Assembly (NCBI GenBank): GCA_026874595.1
Contig: CM049308.1
Coordinates: forward strand, 15,002,001 to 15,066,000
Direction: 5' to 3'
DNA from: Sipunculus nudus
Taxonomy: Eukaryota > Annelida > Sipuncula > Golfingiida > Sipunculidae
Length of the DNA: 64,000 nt
In this document: positions 1-10,230 of the stretch, in pieces
Numbering within the stretch: position 1 is the first letter of the stretch
Layout: the number at the start of each line of letters is the position of its first letter
Made by a program: the position numbers and the translations under genes
Notes under the pieces: model-generated
Databases searched by the model: none
What the model was told of the DNA's origin: nothing
What the model saw: the letters and a program-made list of their open reading frames with translations, nothing else

Positions 1-2425
1 CTTGCGTATTATAAATCTAAATGGACCTTTATCTTGAGTGGAGAAACGTTTTGCAGACTTGAGGCTGTTATACTAAAATACAGCAAAATGTTGATCTTCC
101 TGTAAATACTTCAAAATTCATTGATGATGAACAATTTGAAAAATATTCAGAATCAAAATAGGAGTAATATTTCTGCTAAACATTGCAGGATTTGCCCAAG
201 CATCTTAGTTGATGAGTTTCCAATTAGATTAAAACCATTGAAGCAAGCTTTTAAACAAGGTGAACAAAGACTAAAAAACCTTAAATAGTCAGAATAATAA
301 TAAAAATAACGGCAACAAATAAGTATCTTCCTATATAGCTAAAGGTTGTGATAGGTATTTGAAAATGTGACCAAAGATTAAAGATCTCTGGTAATGGGGG
401 CATGGGAAGTAACTTCTGTTCGGGAGGGGACTTCAGATGACAGGTTGCAAGATAAGCATTGTTGGTGTTCCTGGGATGAACCGGTGGCGTATTAGTGAAT
501 ATAATCCTGGGTTGGCTGACCTAGGGTATCACTAGGGATACACACATTACTGGTCCTTGACGATCCTGGCCAAGGTCAGCCGTTTTCCATATCATCCAAG
601 TTTTGACGAAACCACAATTGAGATAAATTTACACTTTGGCTGATTTGACTCTGAAAATAAAGATCAAGGTCACCAGTTAACAAATTCCTCAGATTATAAA
701 AAAAAGAAAAAAAGCTCAAAAGTTATAAAAAATAAAAGTCTCTAGCAACTGATGGAACTGCCTTTGATCAATACGCAAAGTAAAACTCAGGGTGATCCAT
801 GCATCAATTATTGAGATACTTGAGATTTTTACTATTATTCTTGGTTTCTTAACATAAACATCGGAGATTAAAAATTGCAGTTACCTAAATGTCTTGTCTG
901 CTATGTACAGTTAGAAGTATTTACGTCTAACGTTTACGATTTGTGCCCTGCTAACGGAAAGAGGGACTGCCGGACGTAAGTACGAAGGGCAAAATGTGAT
1001 CGGTTAAGCTGAGCTATATATATGACAAAGTCAGTTGTGCTAAATTGAACTCAGTTGAAAACCCCTACACGTGCATGAATAAGTCGCCCTGGTTGGAAGG
1101 CTACACCCAATCAATGAATTTCCTGAGTTTGCGTGTACACAGGAACTAAATCAAGGTAGGATACGGGTTAATGAATAGTAATGGAGAGGATATTTTGATT
1201 CCTGGACTACTTTTTATGGCCAAACCAACCAGACTAGCCCGTATGTCATTATGCCCTAAGCCCAGAGAACCTTAGCCGAAGTCTCTGTAACAGCGTCCAC
1301 GGCGTTTTCTATCTTCATGTACTACAGCCCTTGTCTGACCTCCTTCACCTCACACATCGGTCTTTTGAAATCAGGTCGGCTAAATCAAGTTTTTTTTGGG
1401 TTTGATTAAGTCGTACTGATATCAAAAGATCAAAGCTTAGTGAATGGTATGACTTATTTCTTCTTTCGGACATGCTTCTAAGAACAATCGCTGGTCGGAA
1501 GATGGGTTCCCCTGAGGAATGGGGTTCAAGTGTTATGGAAGATTAGCACATTATTTCAATGTTTGCATACACTGTATACCGATAAAACCCTAAATTAATT
1601 GAGTATATCCCTCTAAACAAATCCCTAATAAAAGAATGAGACATCAGTCAGTTGTTATCTTTACTTTTTGAGCAAAATGATGCTGTATCCGAGCTTAATT
1701 TTCAGTTAGAAATAAACATATAATTTCACGCATTTCATATTATTATATGCATATTTGACATGCATTTAATCGTGGGAACCCTATGTACTGACCAATCTAC
1801 AATGGCTGAATGCCTCTTCATAAAGTTGGTTATAAAGTTAATTACCTAATAGCATGAAGGTGTGTCATGTGTGTTGAGCCTTTTGATTCAGAACAGAAAT
1901 TCGGCCCTGACATGAATAGCTGCTGCAACTCGTGACGTCACAGGCAAAATTTAGGACTGATTTAAATCTAGCAAATGTTTTATTTTAATTCTTCCGTGAA
2001 CATTTGGAGCTGACAGTGTCAGAAATACTAAGCTTTTGAAAAGATCTATAATTTTAGTCATAGGGTTTTTTATTTGTGACACGTCACTGTCGATATGACA
2101 GTGCTCATAGATGTGAAAATAGTTTTTGAACAAATCAAACAACCTCATTTTTTTGTAGAAAATAATAGATTTTTTTCCTCAAGGAATTGGGTTCAGTTGA
2201 TGTGAAATTTATATAATTAATACGGAGTTGGGTTTTTTCTAGACCACGGTTTACCTTCTTCCTTTTCAATTTAACTCTCCAAATTCGGCAGACGTATCGG
2301 TGGTGTGCTCTTCTAGGACAAGTTTGTTTGAATTTGCGTGATTATGCCCTATTAAGCTTAATATTTAATTATATAATATTTCCCTATTATGTGCCCCTAT
2401 TTCTTTTGTGCTGCAAGGTCCACCA
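1..2425. other. Unique AT-rich non-coding DNA
   Basis: I see no gene, array or recognisable element here. Open frames are at most 65 codons and have no recognisable content. The only notable short motif is a TGACGTCA octamer at 1933-1940. The stretch could be intergenic or intronic. Confidence 0.6.
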
Positions 2426-3912
2426 CGCCTGTGACGCTTTTTCAGGAGGCACCTCGCATATTTTCACTGGCCTGTTTAGACTGTGGCCAGAGCGCATGTC
2501 CTGCCCAAAAGGCATTCCCGTGTAATACGTGGTCACGTTATCCCCTCTGATCCCCAATATCCATTTAACGCCTCTAAAGGATTTTTTTCTCTCTCAAAAG
2601 GAAGTAAAGGTTTTTAATCCAAAGACCACATGACTCCGCTTTCAATGCGAGGGCTTTTCCGTTTGGTAAACCTCGGGCGCTGAGTCCAGTAATTTGACCA
2701 CCGTTTGACAATTTTTTATTGGTTACAGGTTTGTTGATTTTTATACATTCAAAAATCTTTCCATGATAACCATGGTTTCAAAAGTTCGACCAAGTCATGT
2801 GTTTTATGGGGTTTTTTTTAAAGAAGCCCCTAAATCATCATTCGGGTAGGTCGGGTTGGGGTCTGGGGAGGGGGTCACATATATTTGTTAGGATCCGTTG
2901 TCTGTAGGGACGGTGAAACATAGACAATATAAACAGTTCATTTTTAAATGGATAACAAACTAGAATCTGTAGTCAGGGCGAACAGACCTCCATCAGAACC
3001 TCCTTAAATATTATTCCTGTGTTCACGTGTATGCGTTTCATGTGTGAACACTGTCATATTTCAGTAACCCGTGGCAGAACAAATAAAAACGAATGGGTTG
3101 CTTCCACACGGGAACAAAGGAATGGTCCTTTGTCATAATGGTTTATAAGAAAATATATATTGTAGTGATTCTTATTACCTCTAAAATGAAACGGAAAATT
3201 TTTATGTCTTTACCCTAACCCTCTACAAATGTTCAGCAAAACTTCTTTTCGCCTGTCACGCTTTTTCAGGAGGCGACCTGTAATCTCCACTGAACCCTAT
3301 TTCCATTATATCGCCTGTTAAGGAATTTTACTCTGTCAAAAGGAAGTAAAGATTTTAAATTCAAGCGCGAAACACATGTCCACATGAATCTTTTAATAGG
3401 GAGCACTTTTCCGTTGGGTGGACACCATTTTATAGGTTTACAGGTATTAAGATATTTATACATTCAGAAGTATCTTTCCATGATAACCATGAGTTCGGCC
3501 GATTTATGGGTTGTTTAAAAAAAGTTTGTTTTTTTTTCAAAAGGACGCCGGGGGGGGGGGGGGGGGGAGGGGGTTGGCACACACTTCTAAGGGTCTTCAA
3601 TCTCTTGGAGACTTTGAAACCCCCGCCAGAATCCACTAATCAGTCGTTCGTTCATACTTGCACGTTTCATGTAAAACATTGTCATGGTTCAGAAACACGG
3701 GTTCACTAGGCGAGTGGCAGAACAACTGCATACGAATGGGCGGCTTCTACTTGGGGACAAAGGTATAGCCCCTTATTATTATTCCTTTGTTGAATTGTGA
3801 CTATGGCACTTAAGAACATAATATATGATGGTGATTCCGATTACCTCCAAAAATGAAAAGGATTACGGATGCAATATTACTCTACCCCTCTACAAATTTT
3901 CAGCAAAATCTG
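2426..3912. repeat. Diverged two-unit tandem duplication (~0.8 and ~0.66 kb)
   Basis: Unit 1 (2426-3249) and unit 2 (3250 to about 3912) align in order along their length. Shared landmarks are CGCCTGTxACGCTTTTTCAGG at each start, AAAAGGAAGTAAAG, TTTATACATTCA, TCTTTCCATGATAACCATG, a CGAATGGG segment near the end, and CTACAAATxTTCAGCAAAA at each end. Unit 2 is shorter and gained a poly-G tract. Divergence is high, so the duplication is old. No coding content is visible. It could be two tandem copies of an unrecognised transposon or a local segmental duplication. Confidence 0.75.
3550..3573 (+). repeat. Poly-G tract
   Basis: Eighteen G residues are followed by A and five more G. The tract sits inside the second unit of the 2.4-3.9 kb duplication, where the first unit has only a short G-rich patch. 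Length is likely variable between alleles and error-prone in assembly. Confidence 0.95.
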
Positions 3913-4310
3913 TATATTACATTTTGCATAATTTGCTGAAAGACAATGCAACGATCCAAAGCTGAAGTGGTTTTTTGCTAAATGCTTTCTTGAATAGAAT
4001 AATTTTTCTTTCTATGTTGACATTTTGGGGAGGGAGTTCCTGGAGAATTCTAGCAGAAGTAATCTTTATATCATATAAGTGAAACACATGACAAAAGTTC
4101 CTGCAAAAAGCTTAGGATTAAAGTATGCGTTGTTTATTTTCTATCAGCTCATTTAATAAATATGCATCAGACAGAGCCGTGGATTTCCCACGGGAGCAGC
4201 TAGTCTATATTAATATTTTTCATTGGCAAGTGTCCTATATGATAATATAATTGAACTAGGAATACGTTTGCTTGACCTGAACCTTTATATTCTCCATGTG
4301 GTTCGAAGCT

Positions 4311-4312
4311 GT

Positions 4313-4349
<37 letters not shown>

Positions 4350-4353
4350 TGTG
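4311..4353 (+). repeat. (GT)n microsatellite
   Basis: A nearly perfect GT dinucleotide run with a few interruptions at its edges. Open frames through it are dipeptide repeats and not genes. Confidence 0.95.
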
Positions 4354-4913
4354 CCTGTGAATCCTGCTCCAGCGTACAAAAGAATACCTGATATGACATA
4401 CTTTTCGCAGCGGCTTACCTCTTGTTGTCGAGTACAACACCGGAAGTGGTTTGGATTAAAATCAAACTCTCCGACATACAAGAGTCCAATATTTGTAGCA
4501 TAACACATCAGATATAGTGTAGTGCAATATAGAGGCAAATTAAACGAAAACAAACGCTGTAGAAGATACCATTTTAGTGATGATTGTATGGCAGAGAGTC
4601 GTTCGCCAAATTCTATTCAACACAGCAGGGACCAAATAAAAATAACCCCCCATAAGGTTTTTTCAATATTTTAACTTAATATTCAGGGTAAAGTTTGTAT
4701 CTACTGTTATTTCATCTGATAAATCTGGCATAAAGGGGCTAAAGTATTATTACCTTACAATGAGAGATATGAAGAAAAGAAACACAAAGAATAGATTTTA
4801 ATCAAGTCTTGTCAGTCAATCAATAATCAATCTGGGAGTAAAATGAATGGAATGTAACTTAAAAAACATTCGATGTGGCAGTCTGTACAAAAGCTCAAAG
4901 GTGTGTACCGTGA

Positions 4914-4952
4914 ATATATTAATATATATTATATATATTATTATTATTATTA
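4914..4952 (+). repeat. (AT)n/(TTA)n microsatellite
   Basis: A short AT-rich run passes into TTA triplets directly next to the left end of the LTR fragment that begins near 4950. The microsatellite probably obscures the original LTR terminus. Confidence 0.8.
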
Positions 4953-5098
4953 TGGAACCTAAAAACAACAGATCACGTATTCGTGACGAGCATAAATTTT
5001 GTTATGGAGATAAATAAAAATCAGATTCTGTAACACTAGGCAGTGTGAAAAATGTCTAGGGGATTGAATCAGGAAGTCAGTGCTTTTTTTAACAAACA
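4950..5098 (+). mobile_element. Truncated LTR fragment, same family as 34 kb and 56 kb copies
   Basis: This segment aligns closely with the start of the LTR at 56239 and with the reverse complement of the right end of the solo LTR at 33739-34746. Shared blocks are ACAGATCACGTA, GGAGATAAATAAAAATCAGA, TTCTGTAACACTAGGCAG and AAGTCAGTG. It stops near 5098, where an unrelated repeat unit begins. Only about the first 145 bp of the LTR survive and no internal region is present. Confidence 0.8.
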
Positions 5099-5205
5099 GG
5101 TCAACTGAGACGAAACGCGAACTCGATCTTAGGTGGTCATTATGCGCCCACAGACCAAACATTAGGCCAGTATCTGTAAGCATGCATTGCGAAACTAGAA
5201 TATTA
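5096..5205 (+). repeat. Isolated unit of the ~179-bp tandem family
   Basis: The segment carries GGTCAACTGAGACGAAACGC, GAACTCGATCT, GGTCATTATG and a GTATCTG..GCATTGCGAAA end. These are the landmarks of the five-unit array at 9243-10136. It is one partial unit, joined directly to an LTR fragment. Confidence 0.75.
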
Positions 5206-5229
5206 GCAAAAGCTGATAATCAGTTATAG

Positions 5230-5795
5230 ATTTAAATTGGAGAGGTATGTACTTTGTTTCCTACAATCCACCAAATGCTTTCTGAGAAATAAGCTCCTAA
5301 GTTTTTTTCTATACTAAGCTCTGTGACCTTGAAAAGTAGGTCAAGATCACCCATCTTTGAACTTGACCAAGATTTTGTAAAAATCATGCAATGGCACTAA
5401 AGAAATGAAGTTCCTGTGTTGAATACCTTTGGAGATATCCTGCACAAAAGGCCAAAATTGAAAAATCCGATAAAAATTTATTAAAAATCAGAAATTGTAG
5501 GTGGTGCCACCAAAATTGTGCAGCATGTACAGACCGTCATTCCAAATGATCATAGTAAGTTTTGTGAAAATCCACACAATGGTTCCCGAGATATAAGCTT
5601 CTGAGTGTTTTTGTATAATCAGCTCTAAAACAAAGAAAAGCAGGTCAAGGTCACCCATCTTTGCCACTTGACCAAGATTTTGTTGATATACATCTTCACT
5701 GATGAAATAAAATTCCAACGGTGAATCCTTTTGAGATATCCCGCTCACGAGGCCAAAATTGAAAAATCCGATAAAAATTGATTAACAAGGCCTAC
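5230..5795 (+). repeat. Two tandem units of the GGTGGCGCCACC-core family
   Basis: Unit a (about 5230-5487) and unit b (5488-5795) share GAGATATAAGCT-like, AGGTCAAGxTCACCCATCTTTG, ACTTGACCAAGATTTTGT and GGCCAAAATTGAAAAATCCG blocks. Unit b has the palindromic core as GGTGGTGCCACC at 5500-5511. Unit b recurs as a direct repeat at 8862-9137. No coding function is suggested. Confidence 0.8.
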
Positions 5796-6419
5796 AGGCC
5801 TAATGCGAACCAGTGCATTGGAAAATATACCAGGTAAATGCTTCAATGCTGGACCATTACTTCTCATGTATATGAACAATGCAGGTACTAAACATTTTGA
5901 ATAAGAAACAATTACACAAACATCACTGCTGAAATTCTGGCATGAGTGCACACAACACAACTAGGGACCAATGGGTCTCGACACTCAGCTGAATTTGTCT
6001 ATAAGGATATTTTTAAAGAAATTTTTCAGAATGACAGTCCTGTGACCTTCACCAATGACCTTGTGATCTAAAAATCACCTAAAAATCTAAGAACTTATTA
6101 TCCTTGAACTTTCAGCATTAGGATTATTGTAACAATCTTTCAAAAAAGTGACCTTGACCTCTGACCAGATAACCTCAAATTCTACAGGTTTCCTCACTTT
6201 GGGCAAGTAAGCCATGTGTGAACGTTGGAAAGTTCAGGATGAAAAGTTTGATTTACAGTGCATCCACAATCTTTTTAAAGATGTGGCTTTTGTGACCTTC
6301 AACTTAGATTGCTGGACCCTGAAAATCAAAATGAATTTACATATGTGGTTGGTCATTATTAAATCAAGTTTGAAGCCAGTCTGTCTATCCAAAGCAGAAT
6401 TATCATCCATAAACTAATT

Positions 6420-6830
6420 TGACTTACAGTCAGCTGAGCTAAAAATGATTGTAGCTGGCACCACCAGTCTTGTATACAAAAAGGTTTCAGAGATATATAC
6501 ATATGCCCAAGTTCAGACTGATATATCAAACCCCTCCTGAGAAATAAGCAGGGACACACACTGTGCAAAAAAATTTTGTAGGTGGCACCACCCGTCTTGT
6601 ATACGACAAGTATACGAAAATTAAAATACGATTGGTATAAATATGCCCAATTTCAGGATGATATATCAAATTCCTCTATAGAAATAAGCAGGCACAAAAG
6701 TCACACACTGTGCAAATGTCATTGTAGGTGGTGATACCTGTCTTGTGAACGAGAAACCCATCAAAGACACATAGACAGGTCAAAATATTAGGCCAATACA
6801 TCAAACTTACCTTAAGTCTGATGCATCGGG
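6420..6830 (+). repeat. Three short tandem units of the GGTGGCGCCACC-core family
   Basis: Core-like 12-mers occur at 6454-6465, 6581-6592 and 6727-6738, spaced about 127 and 146 bp. Each is followed by a CTTGT-type segment. Further on come a segment resembling CAGGATGATATATCAAA and a CTCCTGAGAAATAAGCAGG-like block. The left end abuts a TCAGCTGAGCTAAAAAT junction, the reverse complement of the start of the element at 49842. Confidence 0.75.
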
Positions 6831-6905
6831 CTGACCACGCTTAGGTGAGAAAGGCAGTTGCCCCGAGTGAACTGTGACAAATTTGCTAGCTCAGGCTACT
6901 TCACT

Positions 6906-7225
6906 TAGTGAACTCATGACCTGCAACTGGCTAGACTGGGTGAACTTTTGACCTGTACCTGGCTGCACTGAGTGAACTCTTGACCTGTTGCCAAATCTGA
7001 TACAGTTGGCAGTCTGCCAAAGCTATAAATAGATTGGCTCCACATGCAGCCCTGAGGGGCATGACACCCTTGAGGTAATCACATGGTGCCCATGAGGTGT
7101 TCACATGTCACCCATGAGGGGATCACATGCCTTGTGCTTGGCTGCACTGACTGAACTCTTGACCTATATCTGGCTGCACTGAATGAACTCTTGTTCTATT
7201 GCCAAATCTGAAACAGTTGGCAGTT
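6906..7225 (+). repeat. 32-bp minisatellite interrupted by a ~26-bp minisatellite
   Basis: Units with AGTGAACTCTTGACCTG and CTGGCTGCACTG recur every 32 bp from 6906, and again at about 7140-7225. Between them (about 7049-7128) lies a second short array with period near 26 bp built on CCCATGAGG and TCACATG. One array type is nested within the other. Confidence 0.8.
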
Positions 7226-7389
7226 TCTTAACCTGTGTAAATATACAGACACAATCTTGGCCTGTTGGCAAATCTGTTTACACATACTAAAAGACTTTGG
7301 CTAAAATGCTTTTTTTCAAGCTGAAATGTTCATAAACTTTTTATCAAAATATCTAGAAAAATAAAAGATTCAGTTCTTTCATTGTTTAA

Positions 7390-8700
7390 GGTCCAATAAT
7401 TCTGCCAAAAATCATTCAAGTAAACTTGAACAAAGGCCACCTAAGAATAATTTTTGTGCCATGTAACAGAAGTTATAATTGAAACAATAATTTTGTAGAA
7501 GAACAGTTTTGCAGTCCTCAGTTTGAGTTAGACATAATAATGGCCATAAGACCAACTTAAGTTTTTCTGATATTATTGAAAGAACCATGTCCGACCATAA
7601 TTCTTTTGAAAAATTGAATGATTCAACTTGACAGTTTCATCATAAACATTTTAAGCTGAAAGAGGGTAAAATTATGAGGGTTTTGCCCATAAAAAACAGG
7701 TCAATGTTGGTGGCACATCAAAATCTGCAACCAAAGATAACCTGAAATCTAAATGTCTGGAGGCATGATGTAACGGATGCTGATAAACTGGTTCAAGGCT
7801 AGATGTATCTGCTTCACACAGCTAACATATATGGTAAAATGACTCAGTTCAATCTTTATTATTAAGCCAATATTCATTCTTTACAACCATAAAAGACAAT
7901 TATTACAAGAATTATTCAGGGGATTATTCTTGTAAAATATTAAACAAATTGGCCTCAGTGGCGTCAGTCAAAAAATGTTTTGCAGGTTTATAACCCATAT
8001 GGGAAAATAAAGCTAAGTTAGGATTCCAATAACTCTGCCAAAAATCACTGAACCAAAACCATTTGAAAAAACTTGAATTATCAACATCTAAGGATAATTA
8101 ATGTGTGAGATTTAAGAATTTGGCCCAGTGGTTTTTTAGATGAAGTTCTTTGTAGCAACTGAGCTAAAATGGGCTGTTATGGCATATGACTAAATTCAGC
8201 TTCCCATAACTCAGCCAAAAGTCACTGAACTGAGACCATTTGAACAAACTTAAGAAAGCACTACCCTAGGATCATTTCTGTGCGTATTAAACAATTTGGC
8301 CAAATGGTTTCAGAGAAGAAGTTTTTTGTAGCTGTCAGTATAATTCGGGCACTGATGACCCCCGTTCAAAAAATGCCGATGCAGGTGGCGCCACAAATAC
8401 CTGAATTTCAGACATGACTTATGTGACCAACATTGGCATAAAATTTGGTGATGACAGCTCCAGCCGTTTCTAAGACTGTAATTTTAGTATGCTTTTTTGG
8501 ACATATGACTAAGTTCAACTAGCTGTAACTCAGCCAAAAATCACCGAACTTAAACCATTCGAACAAACTTGAGAGAGATTGTTCCAGGGATCATTTCTGT
8601 GAAATATTGGAAAATTTGGCTGAACAGTATCGGAGAAGAAGATTTTTTAAGTTTTTTTTAGCTTTTTCTCTATAAAATCTAAGAAAATGCAGTTAGCCAA
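7390..8700 (+). repeat. Degenerate long-period repeat (AACTCxGCCAAAAATCA landmark)
   Basis: The landmark recurs near 7397, 8030, 8210 and 8530. It is followed by CATTTGAACAAACTTGA-like, AGGATCATTTCTGTG-like and AATTTGGCC blocks. Spacing is irregular (about 180 to 630 bp), which suggests decayed tandem units or successive insertions of one element. A copy of the palindromic core lies inside at 8384-8393. Confidence 0.65.
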
Positions 8701-8801
8701 AAAATAAGCAAAATCCGATTTAGTTTTTTAGATGACTAATTTTTTGCAGAAAATTTCTTAATGCTAACTCTTGCCGTTTTCAAGATAGTATGGGTTAACG
8801 T

Positions 8802-8829
8802 ACAGACGACGGACGACGGACGACGCGAC
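8802..8829 (+). repeat. (GACGACG)-type minisatellite near an element end
   Basis: Short CGACGGACGA units sit just before a GACACCATCGCATAAGCTCA segment, after which a core-family unit starts. Such ACGG/ACGA runs near an end are, from memory, typical of small non-autonomous bivalve elements such as the pearl type. The family assignment was not tested. Confidence 0.6.
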
Positions 8830-8861
8830 ACCATCGCATAAGCTCACAGGTTCGCTAAAAA

Positions 8862-9137
8862 ATCAGAAATTGCAGGTGGCGCCACCAAAATTGTGCAGCA
8901 CGTACAGACTACCAGTCCCAATGATCATAGTAAGTTTTGTGAAAATCCACACAATGGTTCCTGAGATATAAGCTTCTGAATGTTTTTCTGTAATCAGCTC
9001 TAAAATGTAGAAAAAAAAAATGGCTCAAGGTCGCCCGTCTTCGAACTTGACCTAGATTTTATCGATATACGTCTTCACTGATGAAATAAAATTCCAATGG
9101 CGAATCCTTTTAAAGATATCCCGCTCACAAGGTAAAA
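8862..9137 (+). repeat. Direct repeat of unit 5488-5795
   Basis: The segment aligns with 5488-5795 along its whole length. It starts at AAATCAGAAATTGxAGGTGG and includes GATCATAGTAAGTTTTGTG, AAAATCCACACAATGGTTCC and TTCACTGATGAAATAAAATT. The palindromic core is perfect here (GGTGGCGCCACC, 8875-8886). The two copies are 3.4 kb apart in the same orientation. Confidence 0.85.
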
Positions 9138-9140
9138 GTT

Positions 9141-9240
9141 AACGGACGCCGGACGCACGGACGCCGGACGGACGGACGGACGGACGGACAGCTTGGGTGA
9201 CGACAATAGCCCATCAGCCTATGAGCTGAGAGCTAAAAAA
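9141..9240 (+). repeat. ACGG minisatellite and element terminus
   Basis: ACGGACGCCGG and pure ACGG units run to about 9189. A short unique tail then ends at GAGCTGAGAGCTAAAAA near 9240. The order (core-family body, ACGG run, GAGCT..GCTAAAA end) looks like the terminus of a small non-autonomous DNA element. Confidence 0.65.
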
Positions 9241-9242
9241 GG

Positions 9243-10140
9243 CTGTACATGTACATTTCTCATGAAAATTTCTATTTTTCATGAAATTATTTATGTTTAG
9301 GAGCCGTCAAAAAGTCAAAAGTAGATCAACCGGGACAAAACGTGAACTCGATCTCTAACTGGTCATTATCTGTCAACACACCAAAAATCAGGCTCGTATC
9401 TGCAGGCATTGCGAAAAAAAGGTCTGAACATGTGCATTTTTCATGAAATTTTATATTTTTCATGAAATGTTCTATGTTCAGGAGCCATCAAAAGTAGGTC
9501 AACCGGGACAAAACGTGAACTCGATCTGTAACTGGTCATTATCTGTCAACACACCAAAAATCAGGCCCGTATCTGCAGGCATTGCGAAAAAAATTCCGTA
9601 CATGTGCACTTCCCATGAAAATTTATATTTTTCACGAAATTTTCTATGTTAGGGCACCATCAAACGGTCAAAAGTAGGTCAACTGAGACAAAACGCAAAC
9701 TCGATCTGTAACTGGTCATTATCTGCCCACACACCAAAAATCAGGCCCGTATCTGCAGGCTTTGCGAAAAAAAGTCCGTACACGTGCACTTGTCATGAAA
9801 ATTTATATTTTTCATGAAATGTTCTATGTCAGGGCACCGTCAAACGGTCAAAAGTACGTCAAGTGGGACAAAACGCAAACTTGATCTGTAACTGTTCATT
9901 ATGTGCCAACACAATAAAAATCAGGCTAATATCTGCAGGCATTGGGAAAAAAGTCCGTACATGTGTATTTGTCATGAAAATTTCTATTTTTCATGAAATT
10001 TTCTAAGTTTAGGAGCCGTAAAACGGTCAAAGGTAGGTCAACCGGGACGAAACGCGAACTCGATCTGCAACTGTTTATTATCTGCACACACACACCAAAA
10101 ATAATGCCAATATCTGCAGACATTGCGAAAAAAAGTCCGT
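9243..10140 (+). repeat. Five-unit ~179-bp tandem array
   Basis: Unit starts (C[CT]G[TA]ACATG-like) fall at 9243, 9424, 9596, 9776 and 9955, with a sixth start at 10137. Each unit contains a TTTTTCATGAAAT stretch, GGTCAACCGGGACAAAACG, GAACTCGATCTGTAACTGG, ACACCAAAAATCAGG and GTATCTGCAGGC. Units differ by scattered substitutions, so the array is not recently homogenised. A stray unit lies at 5096-5205. No coding potential. Confidence 0.9.
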
Positions 10141-10159
10141 ACAACTGTTTGATTTCGGA

Positions 10160-10230
10160 ATGACGGAAGGACGGAATGACGGACATGGGTAAAACTATAT
10201 GCCCCGGCAACTTTGTGGCGGGGGCATAAA
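10160..10230 (+). mobile_element. Terminal hairpin of the element carrying the 179-bp array
   Basis: ACGGAATG-type repeats (about 10160-10182) lead into a hairpin at 10198-10228. TATGCCCC pairs with GGGGCATA, with further imperfect pairing and a TTT loop (14 positions per arm, two mismatches). It closes the array region and probably marks a transposon end. Confidence 0.65.

Noticed and set aside
4321-4503. Valine/cysteine-rich peptide frame
   Set aside because: Translation of the (GT)n microsatellite.
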